The notes below the pieces were generated by a model. That model was given only the letters and a program-made list of their open reading frames with translations. It did no database searches and was not told where the DNA came from. The position numbers and the translations under genes are program-made. From contig NC_061781.1 of the NCBI RefSeq assembly GCF_022458985.1, positions 22,424,001 through 22,488,000 on the forward strand: a stretch of DNA of 64,000 nucleotides, written 5' to 3'. Source of the DNA: Mugil cephalus (Eukaryota > Chordata > Actinopteri > Mugiliformes > Mugilidae). Shown one piece after another: positions 1-49,476 of this stretch. Numbering within the stretch: the stretch's first letter is position 1; each line of letters starts with the position of its first letter.

Positions 1-103
1 GAATGTCAGGTCCAAAAGTTTCATAGCAGAAACTGAATTGCCACAAGATGGTTCAAATGTTATTAAATTCTCCTGTCAGTGGTCATAATATTATGGCTGA
101 TCT
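1..103 (+). mobile_element. 3' terminal part of a dispersed teleost DNA-transposon-like repeat (family A)
   Basis: The stretch containing aggtccaaaagtttc and ending tggtcataatattatggctg matches two further copies in this window (15062-16228 and 33655-34770, the latter inverted). Those show near-identical terminal inverted repeats of the form cataacattatgaccac. Only one end is inside the window. The family name is not assigned. Confidence 0.7.
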
Positions 104-603
104 TTGTACGTGTGAATTCGTTTAAATATTTCTTTTTTTTTCTTTAGGAACACAGTTAATTCACTAGTGAAACAATGTGACGTGCAGTCCTTCCCAATAC
201 AGCCTACGTCACCTCAAGTTGCGCGGCGGAAATTCTGAAGTTCTGCTTCGTCCTTGAACGCAGCACCACAGAAAAGCCCGTGTGATGGATGGACGGATGG
301 ATGGAGGGGGGGGAGTGTAGGTAGGTAGGTAGGGGGTGGGAGCGGGGAGGGTTGAGTATATGTATCGCGGTCATCATCATCATCATCCGTGCGTGCAGCA
401 TCTTCTCGCGGCAGCAGATTCGAGCAGCCGGAGCAGTTGAAACCAGTTTCCTTTTTTTCTTCTTGTTCTTGTTGTGGAGGTGATCCGGAGTAAAGCTGGA
501 GCCGGTCCACCGTCCTCCACCGGAGCAGCAGCAGCAGCAGCAGCAGCTCCAGTGGAGCGGCTCGGAGCGGCAGCCTCCGCCCTGGACCGACGAGCTGGCT
601 GAG
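104..603 (+). promoter_or_regulatory. cacnb4: Upstream region and 5'UTR of the long cacnb4 isoform
   Basis: GC content and CpG density rise from about 380 to 660, as expected around a transcription start. No convincing TATA box is placed. An (AGC)n run of about seven units sits at 523-546 in the presumed 5'UTR, and GGAT/GTAG short repeats lie at 283-345. The exact start site cannot be read from sequence. Confidence 0.45.
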
Positions 604-38065
<37,462 letters not shown>

Positions 38066-39690
38066 GCTGTGGCCTGCTGTTAACGAGATGTAGGCCTGCC
38101 TTTCTTTAACACAACCACCATGAACACAAGAGCTGAGGCGGCTCTGTCGTGACACAATGAAACTACTACACTCATGTGGACTGTAACAACCTCTTATTTC
38201 TGTGTAGTACCTCATACCCCCTTTGGTCTCCTCTTCTGCCAAATTGGCATTTGAAATAACAACAAAAAAAAAAAGATGCTTAGATGTGAACAAGGGACTG
38301 AATATGAAAGTAGCACAAGAGCAGAAGCATTATTATGTTTTAAAGGGAAGGAAAGTGTGGGACGTAGGCTCTTCTGGACTCTTCCCACTATCTCAGCTGT
38401 TACTGTAGCATGCAGGTAGGACTGTAATTACAGGCCTGACTCAAGCCAGGGCCAGACAGAATCTAGCAGTGATGATCAGCACAGAACTTGTTTGCACGCG
38501 TCCAGGAGCTCGTAGAAGCAGAGTATAAAGCATCTGTAATGCTCCTCAAGTTTGTGTGGCACCGTCCTCGATGTGAGTGTAATAAACCCAGTGAAAGCTT
38601 GTTCCCAAACGTTACAAATTTGTTCTTGAAGTGACATGTTCATGCGGTAGCTTCATGTGCCCCCATTTTCTTTTTCTTTTTTTTTTTCTTTTTCCTCCAA
38701 CTACCACTTTTGTTATTAGTCTCGACAAAAACATAAAAGTCATGCAGATACTAATATATTTCAGAGCTCCAAACCTCAGGAACGAGAGGTCATTTAGACC
38801 TAGAAGTGTAGCGTTTATGTTCTTACCCATCTGATGGGATTTTGATTCTGAGCGTTGTGTTAAGTTGTTGGGGAGATTTTATGATTTAGCAGTCGTGAGA
38901 AAGCTACTAAAGTCACTGGAACAGTTCTTCACAAACTGTGCATTTATTAACTGCACTCATCCGTCATGTGTTTAGCAGCATTTGGAATTGATTGGATTTT
39001 AGTAAGTGGCTTATATTGAGGGCTTCCATGTGTAAATACAGACAAAATATTTAAAGGATTTAGAGTTTAATTTATTTTAACTTCACTGCATTATATTACA
39101 TTCCATCTATTTAATTTATTTCATATATTCACATGCATATATTAATTTTTAACTTCCCTTTATTATTAAAGGTTTCATAGAATAAACATGTTAATTGAGT
39201 AGCAATTTAACACACCCCTCTTTGACTTGACTGATGAGGACTGCTGCATTTGTCCTTTACATGCCACTTTCATGGAAATTACTGCAGATAACTGCAATTT
39301 GAATTTCTATATATGCTGCCAGATAAAACGGGATTAATATATCATCATCTTTTAATGACACATCTTTGTATTTTGTAATTTTTAGATATTAAAAATCTCA
39401 TGTTGAGTTTCTTTTTTTATTTTTTTCCTTTTTTTTCAGTTCATAGGCCAGAGCTGCCATTATTGCAGTGATTCTGGAAAAAAAAAAGGAAGATGGACAA
39501 GGAGACTTCTGTTCTTATCTGCCATATACAGTAGCTTTTGTTGTTGTTGTTGTCTCGAAAACAGTGGAGCATACGCAACAATTTAAAAGATCTGAATACT
39601 GCCTGTGAGAGAATGATGCATTGATTAGAAGTTTGTGTGCACTGTCATTTTACAATTGTAATGAAATAAACTGCCCTTATGCTATTCTAT
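38066..39690 (+). other. cacnb4: cacnb4 3'UTR with alternative poly(A) signals
   Basis: AATAAA hexamers at 38581-38586, 39181-39186 and 39665-39670. The last is followed by a T/GT-rich stretch and is the likely distal end, which would give a 3'UTR of about 1.6 kb. A (TTG)n run occurs at 39539-39553. No ORF of note. Confidence 0.6.
39665..39670 (+). terminator. cacnb4: Probable distal poly(A) signal of cacnb4
   Basis: Canonical AATAAA with a downstream T-rich element (cttattttctctttc) about 30 bases later. Confidence 0.55.
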
Positions 39691-39925
39691 GAACAGCACT
39701 GTCTTATTTTCTCTTTCATCTTGCTCTGAAATACAGCCAACTTCACCTTTGCCCTCATTTCTTCACCCTTCCTAATATTTTTTGATGGAAAATTGCTTGT
39801 TTTTCCTACCAAAAATGAAAAGTAGTATTCATCACGTGCACAGGTTTACATGTATTGTTGAACCTGGAGCCAGTAAAACAGAAACAGTAATAATTCCACA
39901 CTGCTCAGTATCATTACAAAGTTGT

Positions 39926-40006
39926 ATATAATATAATATAATATAATATAATATAATATAATATAATATAATATAATATAATATAATATAATATAATATA
40001 ATATAA
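39926..40006. repeat. (ATAAT)n pentanucleotide microsatellite
   Basis: About 80 bp (some 16 units) of ATAAT in the short cacnb4-arl5a interval. Confidence 0.95.
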
Positions 40007-40064
40007 CAATAAGTTTCAATCGGTTTGCTGTAGTTCCACCGTGGGCTCTAAGGCGCTCCGTGTA

Positions 40065-40074
40065 CGCATGCGCA
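40065..40074 (+). promoter_or_regulatory. NRF1-like site
   Basis: CGCATGCGCA matches the core of the NRF1 palindrome, commonly found close to housekeeping transcription starts. Confidence 0.6.
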
Positions 40075-40213
40075 AAACTGACAGCGCGTCGCACTTCACA
40101 ACAGCTCAGCTGAGACCAAACAGCTAGCAGCACGGCTCATCGTTTTGGTTTTTGTTTTACTTGACATATGCCCCCGTGTGACAGGCACAGTTGAGTTTTA
40201 ATTCGTAGCGAGA

Positions 40214-40258
40214 ATGGCGGTCGTACTGAAATGCCTTGACAGCTCTCCGTTGGTGTAG
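40214..40258 (+). other. Upstream ORF of arl5a (14 codons)
   Basis: ATG inside the YY1-like motif reads MAVVLKCLDSSPLV then TAG, 132 bp before the arl5a start. It would act in cis on arl5a translation if the transcript begins upstream. Confidence 0.4.
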
Positions 40259-40290
40259 TTAGCCGGAAAGCGAGCTAGCTAGCTGTGTCT

Positions 40291-40296
40291 ATGTGA
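40291..40296 (+). other. Start-stop minimal uORF of arl5a
   Basis: ATG followed directly by TGA, 95 bases upstream of the arl5a ATG. Start-stop elements can hold initiating ribosomes. Whether it is in the mRNA depends on the unmapped start site. Confidence 0.4.
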
Positions 40297-40390
40297 AGTT
40301 GAATAGGAGGACAGCATACCACCACGGCTAGTCTTAGCTAGGTTACATCGGATTCTTACAAGCTGGCATCCGAGTCCTTCGCCCTCAGCC

Positions 40391-40436
40391 ATGGGGATAC
40401 TTTTCACGAAGCTATGGAGGCTTTTTAATCACCAAG
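40391..40436 (+). CDS. arl5a: arl5a coding exon 1
   Basis: 46 nt coding the amphipathic, myristoylated N-terminus [15 protein letters not shown] plus one base of the next codon. Donor gtaaga. Confidence 0.96.
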
Positions 40437-43400
40437 GTAAGAATGGCGTCGTGGCAGATATATCACGAAACTGGCGATGAAATGCTAGCTAGTGTGGCTC
40501 GGTTGGCCAGAGAAGGCCCGGTGGTCTGCTCCTTTCTCCCAAGCCAAGGAGGCAGCTTTGAACATTTTTTTTTTATTATGCAGTTCAAAAGGGCAGTTTT
40601 GAACAGAATTATTAATTATGTAAGAAATACATTTCTTAGAAAGGTATATGAACAGACGTACAGTTATACAAGTGTTCAGTCAGGGACTAAGGTACATACA
40701 TATTCATAAAGGTGTGGGGCATTCTTCATTTTTACAACATTTTATATATCTTTTATTATCTCATTTGGACGTGTATTGGATATAGGAGTGGTTTTTAGAA
40801 GTCGGCCTGTATGTATAAAGTATTGTGCAGAAAGAATGAGTTTGTTATTCTAAGTTCTATTGTTTTTTCTCCTCCATTTGAAAACCAAACTTTATGTTTT
40901 CATATGTGAAATCTGGAATATTTTGACAGGTTATCCAGTCTTGATGTCTGCTCTCTTCACCAGTTCATCGGCGGAAATGATGAAGTTTCCATGCGACGGG
41001 GGGTGATTCTAGGGTCAGACTTTTAGGTGTGAAATAATGTCAAGCTCGTGTGCAACAAAGCTGTCATTTGGTTTAGAAACAGGGAGGAAGGTTATAATTT
41101 AAGAGGAGAACTTCATTTTAAAAAGCATGGTGTGCGTACAACAAAACAGAGCTCTTCAGGAGATACATGGAAGAAGACAAGTTGTCTTAAATACGTGGTT
41201 TGTAAGTAAAGTCAGGATAGAGGTGCGAACAATGTGGTTATAATTGAATTTTGTCTTTATTTCTTTATAAACAGGTGAGAGATGGGTAGGGACATGTACG
41301 TTTTTATTCTACCTTTTTCTTTTTGGACAATAATTTTTGGTTGTTTTTTCTTTCTGCTGTTAACTGTACTTCTTTAAAGTCCGAAATAAATGAATTCATT
41401 CAAGGAAAGAAAAGAAACTGCGTTTAAATGAAAAGATGACGTGAGAACAATAAGTGTAACTTAGACATATGAAGGTCAATAGTAACGATTGGCAACGCTG
41501 CTTAAGAGACAACATCATTCTATCCTTTGATTCTCTTTTTGGACTGAACAGACCCTGCAGACTCTTAGTCCCCTCCATCCACTCTCTGTACTTTGAGAAA
41601 GTTAATCTATACCCTCGTTAAAATATTATGTTTAAACCACGTATTTTCTACTGCTGTGCTGATTCTGAACTCTTATTTTTTAGGGGTGCTGGTACAAAGT
41701 TTAAGGTTGATTGCTTGCTCGATGAGCACCGCTGTAAATGGGGTAGACACGCCTATGCCACGCACACAGCGGGCCGTCTCGTGGCTTAACTTCGTGTCGG
41801 ATTATTAAATATTAATGCAGGTGGCTGAAACCGAGTCTGAGCGCGCCCGGTGATCTTGAATCAGTAAACGCTTCGCTGTGAAACGTCCCGTAACACGAGT
41901 CCCCGACGTATTGGCCCAGTGTTTAGCCCGGGTGACTGGAGGTATTGTGACTGGATGTGCCCGCACGCACACAAAGAAACCACACTGTGTAGACGGGCTT
42001 CATCAGCAAAATAATTATCAATGAGTCACTTCAGAGTGAATCACACCGACTCTGTAACCTCCATGTAATTACATCACCTTATCAGTCATGTCAAGAATTC
42101 AAAGTGCTCCAGCGTTCATTCATGCTCGATTCGCTCTTCCTCTCTAAATCTGGTTCAGAGTTCAACTATTCAACTATCCGGTTTTAGTTTTAGGCGGCAT
42201 GACAATGACTCCGGGCAACAATGGCAGAACTATTCAGTACACGTATCACGTTCAGATCAAACAGTGTTTCTCTGAACTTTGCTCCATTTCACGTCCCTGT
42301 TCTTAAAGCCTGTAAAGCTTTTATTGTCACCTCCTGGACCTAGACTGGGGAAGTCTTGCCCCGACTGTCTCCAGCTGATTGATTTAACCCCGTGTGGAGG
42401 AACAGAGGTTCGTTTAAAGAGGTGGAAACTTGTGATTCCATGTGTGGTTTTCGTGGTGGTTTTAATGTTACGGGCTTTGAGGCATGTTTAGTTCTTGGTG
42501 ACGTCCTCACGATGTACTTCCTCTTTTGTCTATTATTACCAAAGAAAAAACTAGAGGCCACTTCAGCCGACTCACTGGGCAACAGGTGCAGTCTGAGCAT
42601 ATCTAACTCACACACTCAGTCAAATTTGTAAATTAGTTTAATTTTCTACATGTATTTATAAAACAAACATTGCATTTTAATTAGACCAAAATAGACGTAT
42701 AGTTTACATATATATATATTAGTTTAATTAGTTTATTTCGAACATTTAAAAAGCAGATAAAAATAATCATACACGAATGGACATAATAAACATAAACAAC
42801 ACAAAATAAAAAATAACAATAAAGTAAATATGAACTGAAAATTACATGTGTCCGAAAAGGTGTGGGAAGAAGTACAGACTTATTTTATTCCAACCCTTCT
42901 TAATAGATGAATAGTTTGAATAATTCGCTTACTATCAATATAATAATGATAATAACATAGTAATAATACTCTTTACATACATATGTGTGCACAGAATACT
43001 GGTAATTATATGATGATCACCCCTGTGTCGTGTGCATTCAAAGATTTTTTTTGTTTTGTTTTTGCAAGAATGATTCCAAGCAACATATCTTGCACCTGCG
43101 TAACCTTCTTATTCCTTTTTTCCCAGCTGCTTTCAGTTGCAGTGCGGTGTACGACACTGTGAGATGTATATAATGTCAGGTGCGCGCGGTCTGTGATGTA
43201 TCTGCTGAAAAACATCCTCGTTTCCTCCACAGCCACCGTAGGTTCAGGAAGTGAGAGCTGCACACACGCAGGGCCACATTTAGACTGTGTGCAAATATTC
43301 TTGTGTGGTACATGGTGCAGAAATTAGTGTCTCGGACACACATCGACAGTTGGCAGTCTGGGGGTGTCACAGCCTTCAAGTTCACTATCTGGAAAAAATA

Positions 43401-46400
43401 AATAAAAATAAAAACACTGAACAATGTCCGCACAACACCTAAAGTCTGTTGGAGCCATTGCCCTGTATGCTCACACCAACAGAACACCTTATATGCCTTT
43501 GTGTGATACTTGGCTTTTCCATAGACCAGACACAAAGACAGTTCTGATGAGCCACACACATGTATAAGACCAGAACAGTGTTGGTGTAACGCTTGGGTTT
43601 AAATCTCCTCCTGTCATGCCACCAATCACACTTCCTCATTTACCCTCGTCTCTCTGTTTAATCACGTGAAATGTGGCAATTATTAGATTTAAAAAACAGT
43701 CTTACAAAAACAAAAACAGTCTGCTGACCACTTATGGAGCTGGGCAACATGTCACGGAAGATTTATAGAAAAGCAACCACCACTTTTATTTATTTTCTTC
43801 TTTGATCTCTGGTGCTGTGCCACGTTTCACCTTCATCGCGTCCTTGTGCTGACTATAGGACCTCTCGCCGCTTCTCGTCAATTCAGCGTGTGAGCGGCGA
43901 GAACGCAATCGATCGCAGATGTCGCTTCTCGTTTGTCTTCTTCACAGGTAAAGCGTCTGTTTTGTTAGAGAGACGCTATAGCTGCCATCTCCACAGCTGC
44001 TGCTGCTGGCGCACGCTTCTTCTGAAAAACCCACCCGCTAACGCTTCTAAAGCTGCGAAAATACGCCGCTCGCAACGTCCCGGTGATGATAGATGTGTGA
44101 AGCTACAGAGACCACTTTGTTGTTTGACTCTCAAAGCTGGTTTAAGTTTACATAAGAGTCTTGCATCAGACAGACACCAGCTCTTATGCCACATGTTGAT
44201 GTTAGTCTTTGTCTTTACTTTCTTCCAGAGCACAAAGTCATTATTGTGGGACTAGACAATGCTGGCAAGACCACAATACTTTACCAGTTGTAAGTATTGA
44301 AATGAGCTTCTCTTTTCTCTTCTCACAATAAATGTAAACAATAAGAATTGCATACGGTCATTTTGTGAAGGTTGCATTATTTAGTCATATATATTTTTTT
44401 TTTATCATAGCTCAATGAATGAAGTGGTACACACCTCCCCGACAATTGGGAGCAACGTGGAGGAGATTGTCGTCAACAACACTCATTTCCTGATGTGGGA
44501 CATCGGGGGCCAGGAGTCGCTCCGGTCATCGTGGAACACGTACTACACAAACACAGAGGTAATTGTGTATCAGTGGCCAACTGTGTGTCAGTCTAGTGAA
44601 AACAGTAGAACTGTCTAAGCCATGTTTTGACTGTTAAATGGCTGAGACTGATGTATTTCCATAGAGTGTGTACAAAAGGTGGGTGTTGATAAAAGTTGAT
44701 ATAAAGTGCAGCGTGGGAAGGTCTGAGACACATATCAGCTCTTTAATGTTAGGGATGTAACGATACGCTCAACTCATGATTTAATACGACTTCTGATACT
44801 GGGTTAACGAATCAATGTTCTCTGTCTGAAAAAGATTCCTTTAATTATTTCATAAACGTGACGTAAACGGGCAATACAACGCATGTGTCCTCTTATTAAA
44901 AGTGCAGCTGAAAGTGTATTTTATCTTAACAACAAAAAACAATCCCACATCAAAATAATTAGATGAATAATACAAATAAACAAACTAAGACTTGCATGTG
45001 TTCCTAGTTTGGGATTTATGTTATTTATGATTTCTGTTTTGTTTTTTAAATGAAGGCCAGAATATCTCGTCCTGTCTGAATACCTGACAGTGACGTACGT
45101 CGATGAACACGTAGTGAAATATGACGTCGATAAAAGTGAACTTAAAACTAGATTACGCCCTCTGCTGTTTAATAAAGGGCATCGCGTTTCATATTTTATT
45201 TCAACTATTTGGAATCGTCACACATTTGTATCGATTTTTAACTGTCTCAAGACGAATTGTTACATCCCGAAAATCAAGATACATCCAAAATATGAGGTGC
45301 AACAATATGATCTGCAACGCAGAAGAAAAGAGGCTAGAAAAAAAACTGTTTTGTAGTTTAGTTGGAATTTAAAAGATCAAATAATAGTATGTCATCTGCA
45401 GAATATGGCTTAATGTGGAACATAAAAAGAAAGTGCAAACACTTCAGGTCTGTCCTTCATTTACAACATTGTCTTAAACTGTATGTGTACATACATTCAT
45501 ACAGTATGTGCTTCTGGTGGAACCCCACAGCTGCAAAACATGTGTGTTGACATTTCCACTGCCATGTGGTTTGTAAGGCCGGAGAGGTGAACCTGTATTT
45601 TACTTTGATCGACCTATTAAAAACACCAGAAGGGGCTTTTCTCTCTGACTTTTTTTCAAACACGGAAGGAAATCCTTCGTCTTTGTGTTTTATTTTGATC
45701 GCGTTATGCAGCTTTGACTTACAAAATTACTACTCTGTACAAAATATATTAATATGGATAATAGTGTATTATTTTTCAGCCTAAAGCACCAAAAAACTAT
45801 TTTTAGTACCTATTGCCTATAGTTTACTCTTTTTTCTCTAACACAGCATACTTTAAAATATGACTATGAAGTTACTGTTAGGTCCAGTTTCTTTGGTGTC
45901 TGCAGTGTTTATGAAGTTGAGATGTTCTTTAATTAACTGTGAATTATTTCTCCTCGTTGTCTTTCACTAGTTTGTAATTGTGGTGGTCGACAGCACAGAC
46001 AGAGAAAGGATCTCTGTGACCAAAGAAGAACTCTACAGAATGCTAGCACACGAAGTGAGTATCCAAAAAAAACTAATAGCAAAACAAAATTCTACTGTAT
46101 TGTTTGCATTCATCTAAATTTATATTGTTTATTTCACTAATTGCCGGTGGTCATCTTTCTGAGTGTGTATTTTTAGATAAATGCACCACCGCCCATCCAT
46201 TTTGGCCCAGACCTGTAGTGTAGTTCAGACACAGCATTAGTTTTCATTCTAGCTGTTCATCCATTAAACAGCCTGAGGAAAACATTCAGTGAAAGCTTAT
46301 CAGCCGATCAGCGGCCGATTCTACCCCAGTGTGGAATTTTAACAGGGTATTGAATGAAATGAGCCCAATTTAAGGCCATTGAAAGATAGTGAAAGATAAC

Positions 46401-47590
46401 AAACGCATGTTGACAAGGTAGTAAACTTTTCATCAACAATTCAGTATGTTACAACTTTCCCATTGATGCTGACTTTTTGTTTTAAGTTCATTTAGGAAAA
46501 TGGTTTAAGCGTCCACACAGCCGTGAGAATACAAACACATCATTCATAAAATAATTAAAAAAAATCAGTTCAGTGGCGATCGTAAGATCGATAGCTAGAT
46601 AGATAGGTAGATAAAGATGTATTGATAAAGATTGTTAAATAAACAAAATTAAGTACAAGGCTGTGAATCCAGAGAAAACACTGATTGATTTGTGAAAATT
46701 TAAAGTTATTCCATTTTGTTTATATCCTTAATATCCTTCATTAATCCTTAATACCTTCAAGTAAGTGGGATAAGTTTTAGTCTTGGGTGAGAGATGAGCC
46801 ATCATTGTTCTTGGGTTAATCCTGTGAATCCTCGCCTGCCCTAAAAAGGCCACTGCTCGACGTCGTGTATGTAGTAAAAAATATTGTACAGGTAGTAAAA
46901 GAAGGTAGTAAAAGGTTGTAAATTAAAATCTAGGTTTGCTGTGTAAACCCCACCTTCAGACGCTGTCGTCATCATCAAGTGATTCGATGAAACAAATGAC
47001 GCTTTTCAGGCTCAATCAATGAGACAGAAACAGATGGTGGCTATTAGCTAATAAAAAAAAAAAAAAAATCAACATGGCAAAGCAAAGCAGGTTGTTTTCA
47101 TTTAAATTAATGAAACACCAGCTCGGCCACACTCTCCCCGTCGAGTCCTCACACAGCCATCCCATGTGCGTATGTGATTACTGATCACCAAATATTTGTT
47201 ATTGTTCATAAGGTTAGATACGTCACGTTAGATTAGACCAGACGTAGTAGATGTAGTAACAGTAACATCATCCGATCCGATGTCTCCTGTCTGTCTTGCA
47301 GGACTTAAGAAAGGCCGGGCTGTTGATCTTTGCCAACAAGCAGGATGTAAAAGGCTGCATGTCTGTGGCCGAGATCTCCCAGAGCCTCCAGCTTACCTCT
47401 GTCAAAGACCACCAGTGGCACATCCAGGCCTGCTGCGCCCTCACTGGGGAGGGGTGAGAACTGCATCTACTACTCAGATATCATTATATGAGAAAACTTA
47501 ACGTTGCTATGACTTGTCTGATCTGCTTTTTGTTCCTCCAGGTTGTGCCAGGGTCTCGAGTGGATGATGTCGCGGCTGCGTGTGAGATGA
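40391..47590 (+). CDS. arl5a: ARF-like GTPase 5A, six coding exons
   Basis: Small GTPase that is N-myristoylated at Gly2 and recruited to the trans-Golgi. Known ARL5 effectors include the GARP tethering complex in endosome-to-Golgi retrieval. CDS: 40391-40436, 44229-44289, 44411-44558, 45971-46054, 47302-47453, 47542-47590; 540 nt, 179 aa, the usual family length. G1 GLDNAGKT is at 23-30, switch I PTIGSN at 46-51, G3 WDIGGQE at 65-71, G4 NKQD at 125-128 and G5 CAL at 158-160. All are intact. The N-terminus [15 protein letters not shown] and the middle match ARL5A better than ARL5B, and the position between cacnb4 and neb agrees. The start has a good Kozak context (gccATGg). Confidence 0.97.
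40437..44228 (+). other. arl5a intron 1
   Basis: 3792 bp. A LINE-like antisense 3' end lies at about 42715-42905. The block 41690-42160 is complex and repeat-free. The ORFs present do not resemble known proteins. Confidence 0.7.
42715..42905 (-). mobile_element. Possible LINE 3' end, antisense
   Basis: The stretch with gtttatttcgaacatttaaa, atgtgtccgaaaaggtgtg and acagacttattttattccaa resembles the complement of a fish LINE 3'UTR as I recall it. No coding remnant is seen. Confidence 0.35.
44229..44289 (+). CDS. arl5a: arl5a coding exon 2, P-loop
   Basis: 61 nt coding [20 protein letters not shown] and a split Phe codon. Acceptor cttccag, donor gtaagt. Confidence 0.97.
44411..44558 (+). CDS. 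arl5a: arl5a coding exon 3, switch I and II
   Basis: 148 nt coding [20 protein letters not shown] through [20 protein letters not shown] and Glu85. Donor gtaatt. Confidence 0.97.
44751..45269. mobile_element. Non-autonomous hAT-like element in arl5a intron 3
   Basis: The left end AGGGATGTAACGATACGCTC and the right end, whose complement reads CGGGATGTAAC, form a short inverted repeat. The interior has gatac/tcgat motifs typical of this fish hAT group. About 519 bp, non-coding. A clear 8-bp target duplication was not found. Confidence 0.55.
45971..46054 (+). CDS. arl5a: arl5a coding exon 4
   Basis: 28 codons, residues 86-113, [20 protein letters not shown] then LYRMLAHE. Phase 0 on both sides. 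Confidence 0.97.
46055..47301 (+). other. arl5a intron 4
   Basis: 1247 bp with a short GATA-type tract near 46585-46610 and a 15-base A run near 47052. Otherwise nothing recognised. Confidence 0.75.
47302..47453 (+). CDS. arl5a: arl5a coding exon 5, NKQD
   Basis: 152 nt, residues 114-163 and two bases of Gly164. Holds [20 protein letters not shown] and CCALTGEG. Donor gtgaga. Confidence 0.97.
47542..47590 (+). CDS. arl5a: arl5a coding exon 6 and stop
   Basis: 49 nt coding [15 protein letters not shown] and TGA. The preceding intron is only 88 bp. Confidence 0.96.
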
Positions 47591-48245
47591 TGACCTTGAT
47601 GACTTTGATTAGGAGTACGCCCTTTCTGCGTTGTTTTTTTTTTTTTTGTTTTTTTTTTTATTTTTCTGCCTTCAGACAAGAGGATGAGGATGAGGATGGG
47701 GGGATGAGGTCAGTCGATGGACGACCCTCTCCTCTTTCCTGTGACGCTGACATAAGGCAGACCGCTGCCAGGACGTTCTCCTGTAATAATTTATTTTACG
47801 AGAAGACCTCTGAACAAAAACACGACCTTTTTTGGAAAAAAGGCCGATGGACAATAAAGAGACTTAAATTATTTAAATTTCTGCACGGTTTTCCTTCAGC
47901 AAAACACACGGCGTGTCGGCAACGTGTCTGACTTTGGAGCTGTACATGGACTTATTCTTCAGCTGTGTGTGAGTCTAGCCCACGGTGGCCTTGCAGTATT
48001 GCCGGACTGGCTGTGGTGGTTTTTATTGCCCCCCCTCCCCTTCCCTCCCCTCCCCTCCCCTCCCCTGTGTGTACAGTCCAGTATTCTCTCTTAACTCGGT
48101 GCCTGCAGCAGAATGTTGAAAGCGACGATGGGTGATGGCGACTGAAACATGCAGAAGGGAGGGTGGAATCACAATGCGCCCTCCTCCTTTCAGTCCCTAC
48201 GAATAATCACTGAAATAAAGTGTTTTTATCTGTTTCAGGTGAATT
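47591..48245 (+). other. arl5a: arl5a 3'UTR
   Basis: AATAAA at 47853-47858 (proximal) and 48214-48219 (distal). Contains T-rich stretches near 47630-47665 and the C-rich pentamer tract at 48030-48066. The distal signal is followed by a GT/T-rich region, so both ends may be used. Confidence 0.6.
48030..48066. repeat. (CCCCT)n tract in the arl5a 3'UTR
   Basis: Six or so C-runs of four or more separated by single T or TT. The - strand has the matching G-runs and could form a quadruplex. In the mRNA it would be a poly(C)-binding-protein type site. Confidence 0.85.
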
Positions 48246-49476
48246 GCATCGTGTCATGATTGAGTATTTCTTTCAGGTCACTCACTGGAATGCTCTTTTT
48301 GTTCTTTGGGACTAATGGTGTGATTTTCTTTCATGACTTTAGTCCTGTAGGGGGCGATGTGTGTCGCATGAACTCGTTGCAGGATGAGCAGCAGCAGGAG
48401 TAGAGTCAGTGTAGGAAAGAAGAGGGATTCAGAAAGTGAAAAGGAGGCCTGCTCCTAAATGTAAGCAGCACATAGTGACTGCAGAAGAGTCAGGACTGTA
48501 TATCAGCGTTACCACAGATAATCTGTTGTCATGACGATGTTGCTGTGAGGCAGTTTATATTTTTTACACAGTCAGCAAACAACCCCCCCCTCCCGTTAAC
48601 CACACTAATACTTTGACTCGTGATTATCGTTTCGTCGCAGTTTGCAACAGCAGCCTTATGAACACTTTAATGGCAAACACTGAGCTCTCTTTTTTTTTGC
48701 TGTGAATTTAAGCAACACTTCATATGCGTAAGTGTTTAGTTTAATCATCTATCTCAACTCTTCACACTTTTGAGTCGTCTCTTGGCCCCATATTTTTGGT
48801 TTTAGAGTCCATTTCCCGTACGCTGGAGGTTTCTTTGAAGGAAAAAAAGTTATTTTTCGGTGGAACTTGCTTCCTGAGGTGTAACTTTAAATTAATCATC
48901 ATGATATAAATAAATATTGTCATCTTTTTATACAATCCAACTCTCTTCAGATCATGGCCTCACAGGACTACTGGATGAATTCCATCTGCTAATGAACCGG
49001 AGAAAACAGGAAACTCTCCAGGAACGTGGCCAGATTGTGCCTTTTACAGCTCTCAGAGCTATTCAAAGTTGGTTTGATATTTATTTATGTATCACTGTTA
49101 TATTTAACAGTTGGAAACATGTTTGTGAGACCAGTATGTCAGGAGCAGGCAAGTCAAACCCAAACAAGACATTTAATTTTCTTATTACTACAACACATTA
49201 AAGTTCATACATATTAATAGTAATTAATTAACTGACATTCTGTCATTTTGCATCATTTTCCACCAATGTACACACTATAATCACCACAAATGTGTGTTTA
49301 GAAGGCCCTTTCCTTTGGTTTGTACAGGTGTAATCTACACTCACTTGCTAATTAAATATGTACATTAGTGATATATATATATATATATAAAAAATGCATT
49401 TCATGTAATAGTCCTGCACTGAATACCCCTTAATGGCTGTTAGGATGTTCTATTTTTGTGGAAGCGGTGCCAGAAA

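Larger units (their letters stand above)
40007..40390 (+). promoter_or_regulatory. arl5a: arl5a promoter and 5'UTR
   Basis: A near-palindromic NRF1-type site (CGCATGCGCA, 40065-40074) and a YY1-like GAATGGCGG (40212-40220), with raised CpG content and no TATA box: the pattern of a ubiquitous promoter. Transcription probably starts between these two motifs. If so, the 5'UTR includes the uORFs at 40214-40258 and 40291-40296. Confidence 0.6.

Noticed and set aside
43812..44255. 147-codon frame running into arl5a exon 2
   Set aside because: It reads exon 2 in the wrong frame. The P-loop frame is fixed by the splice at 44229.
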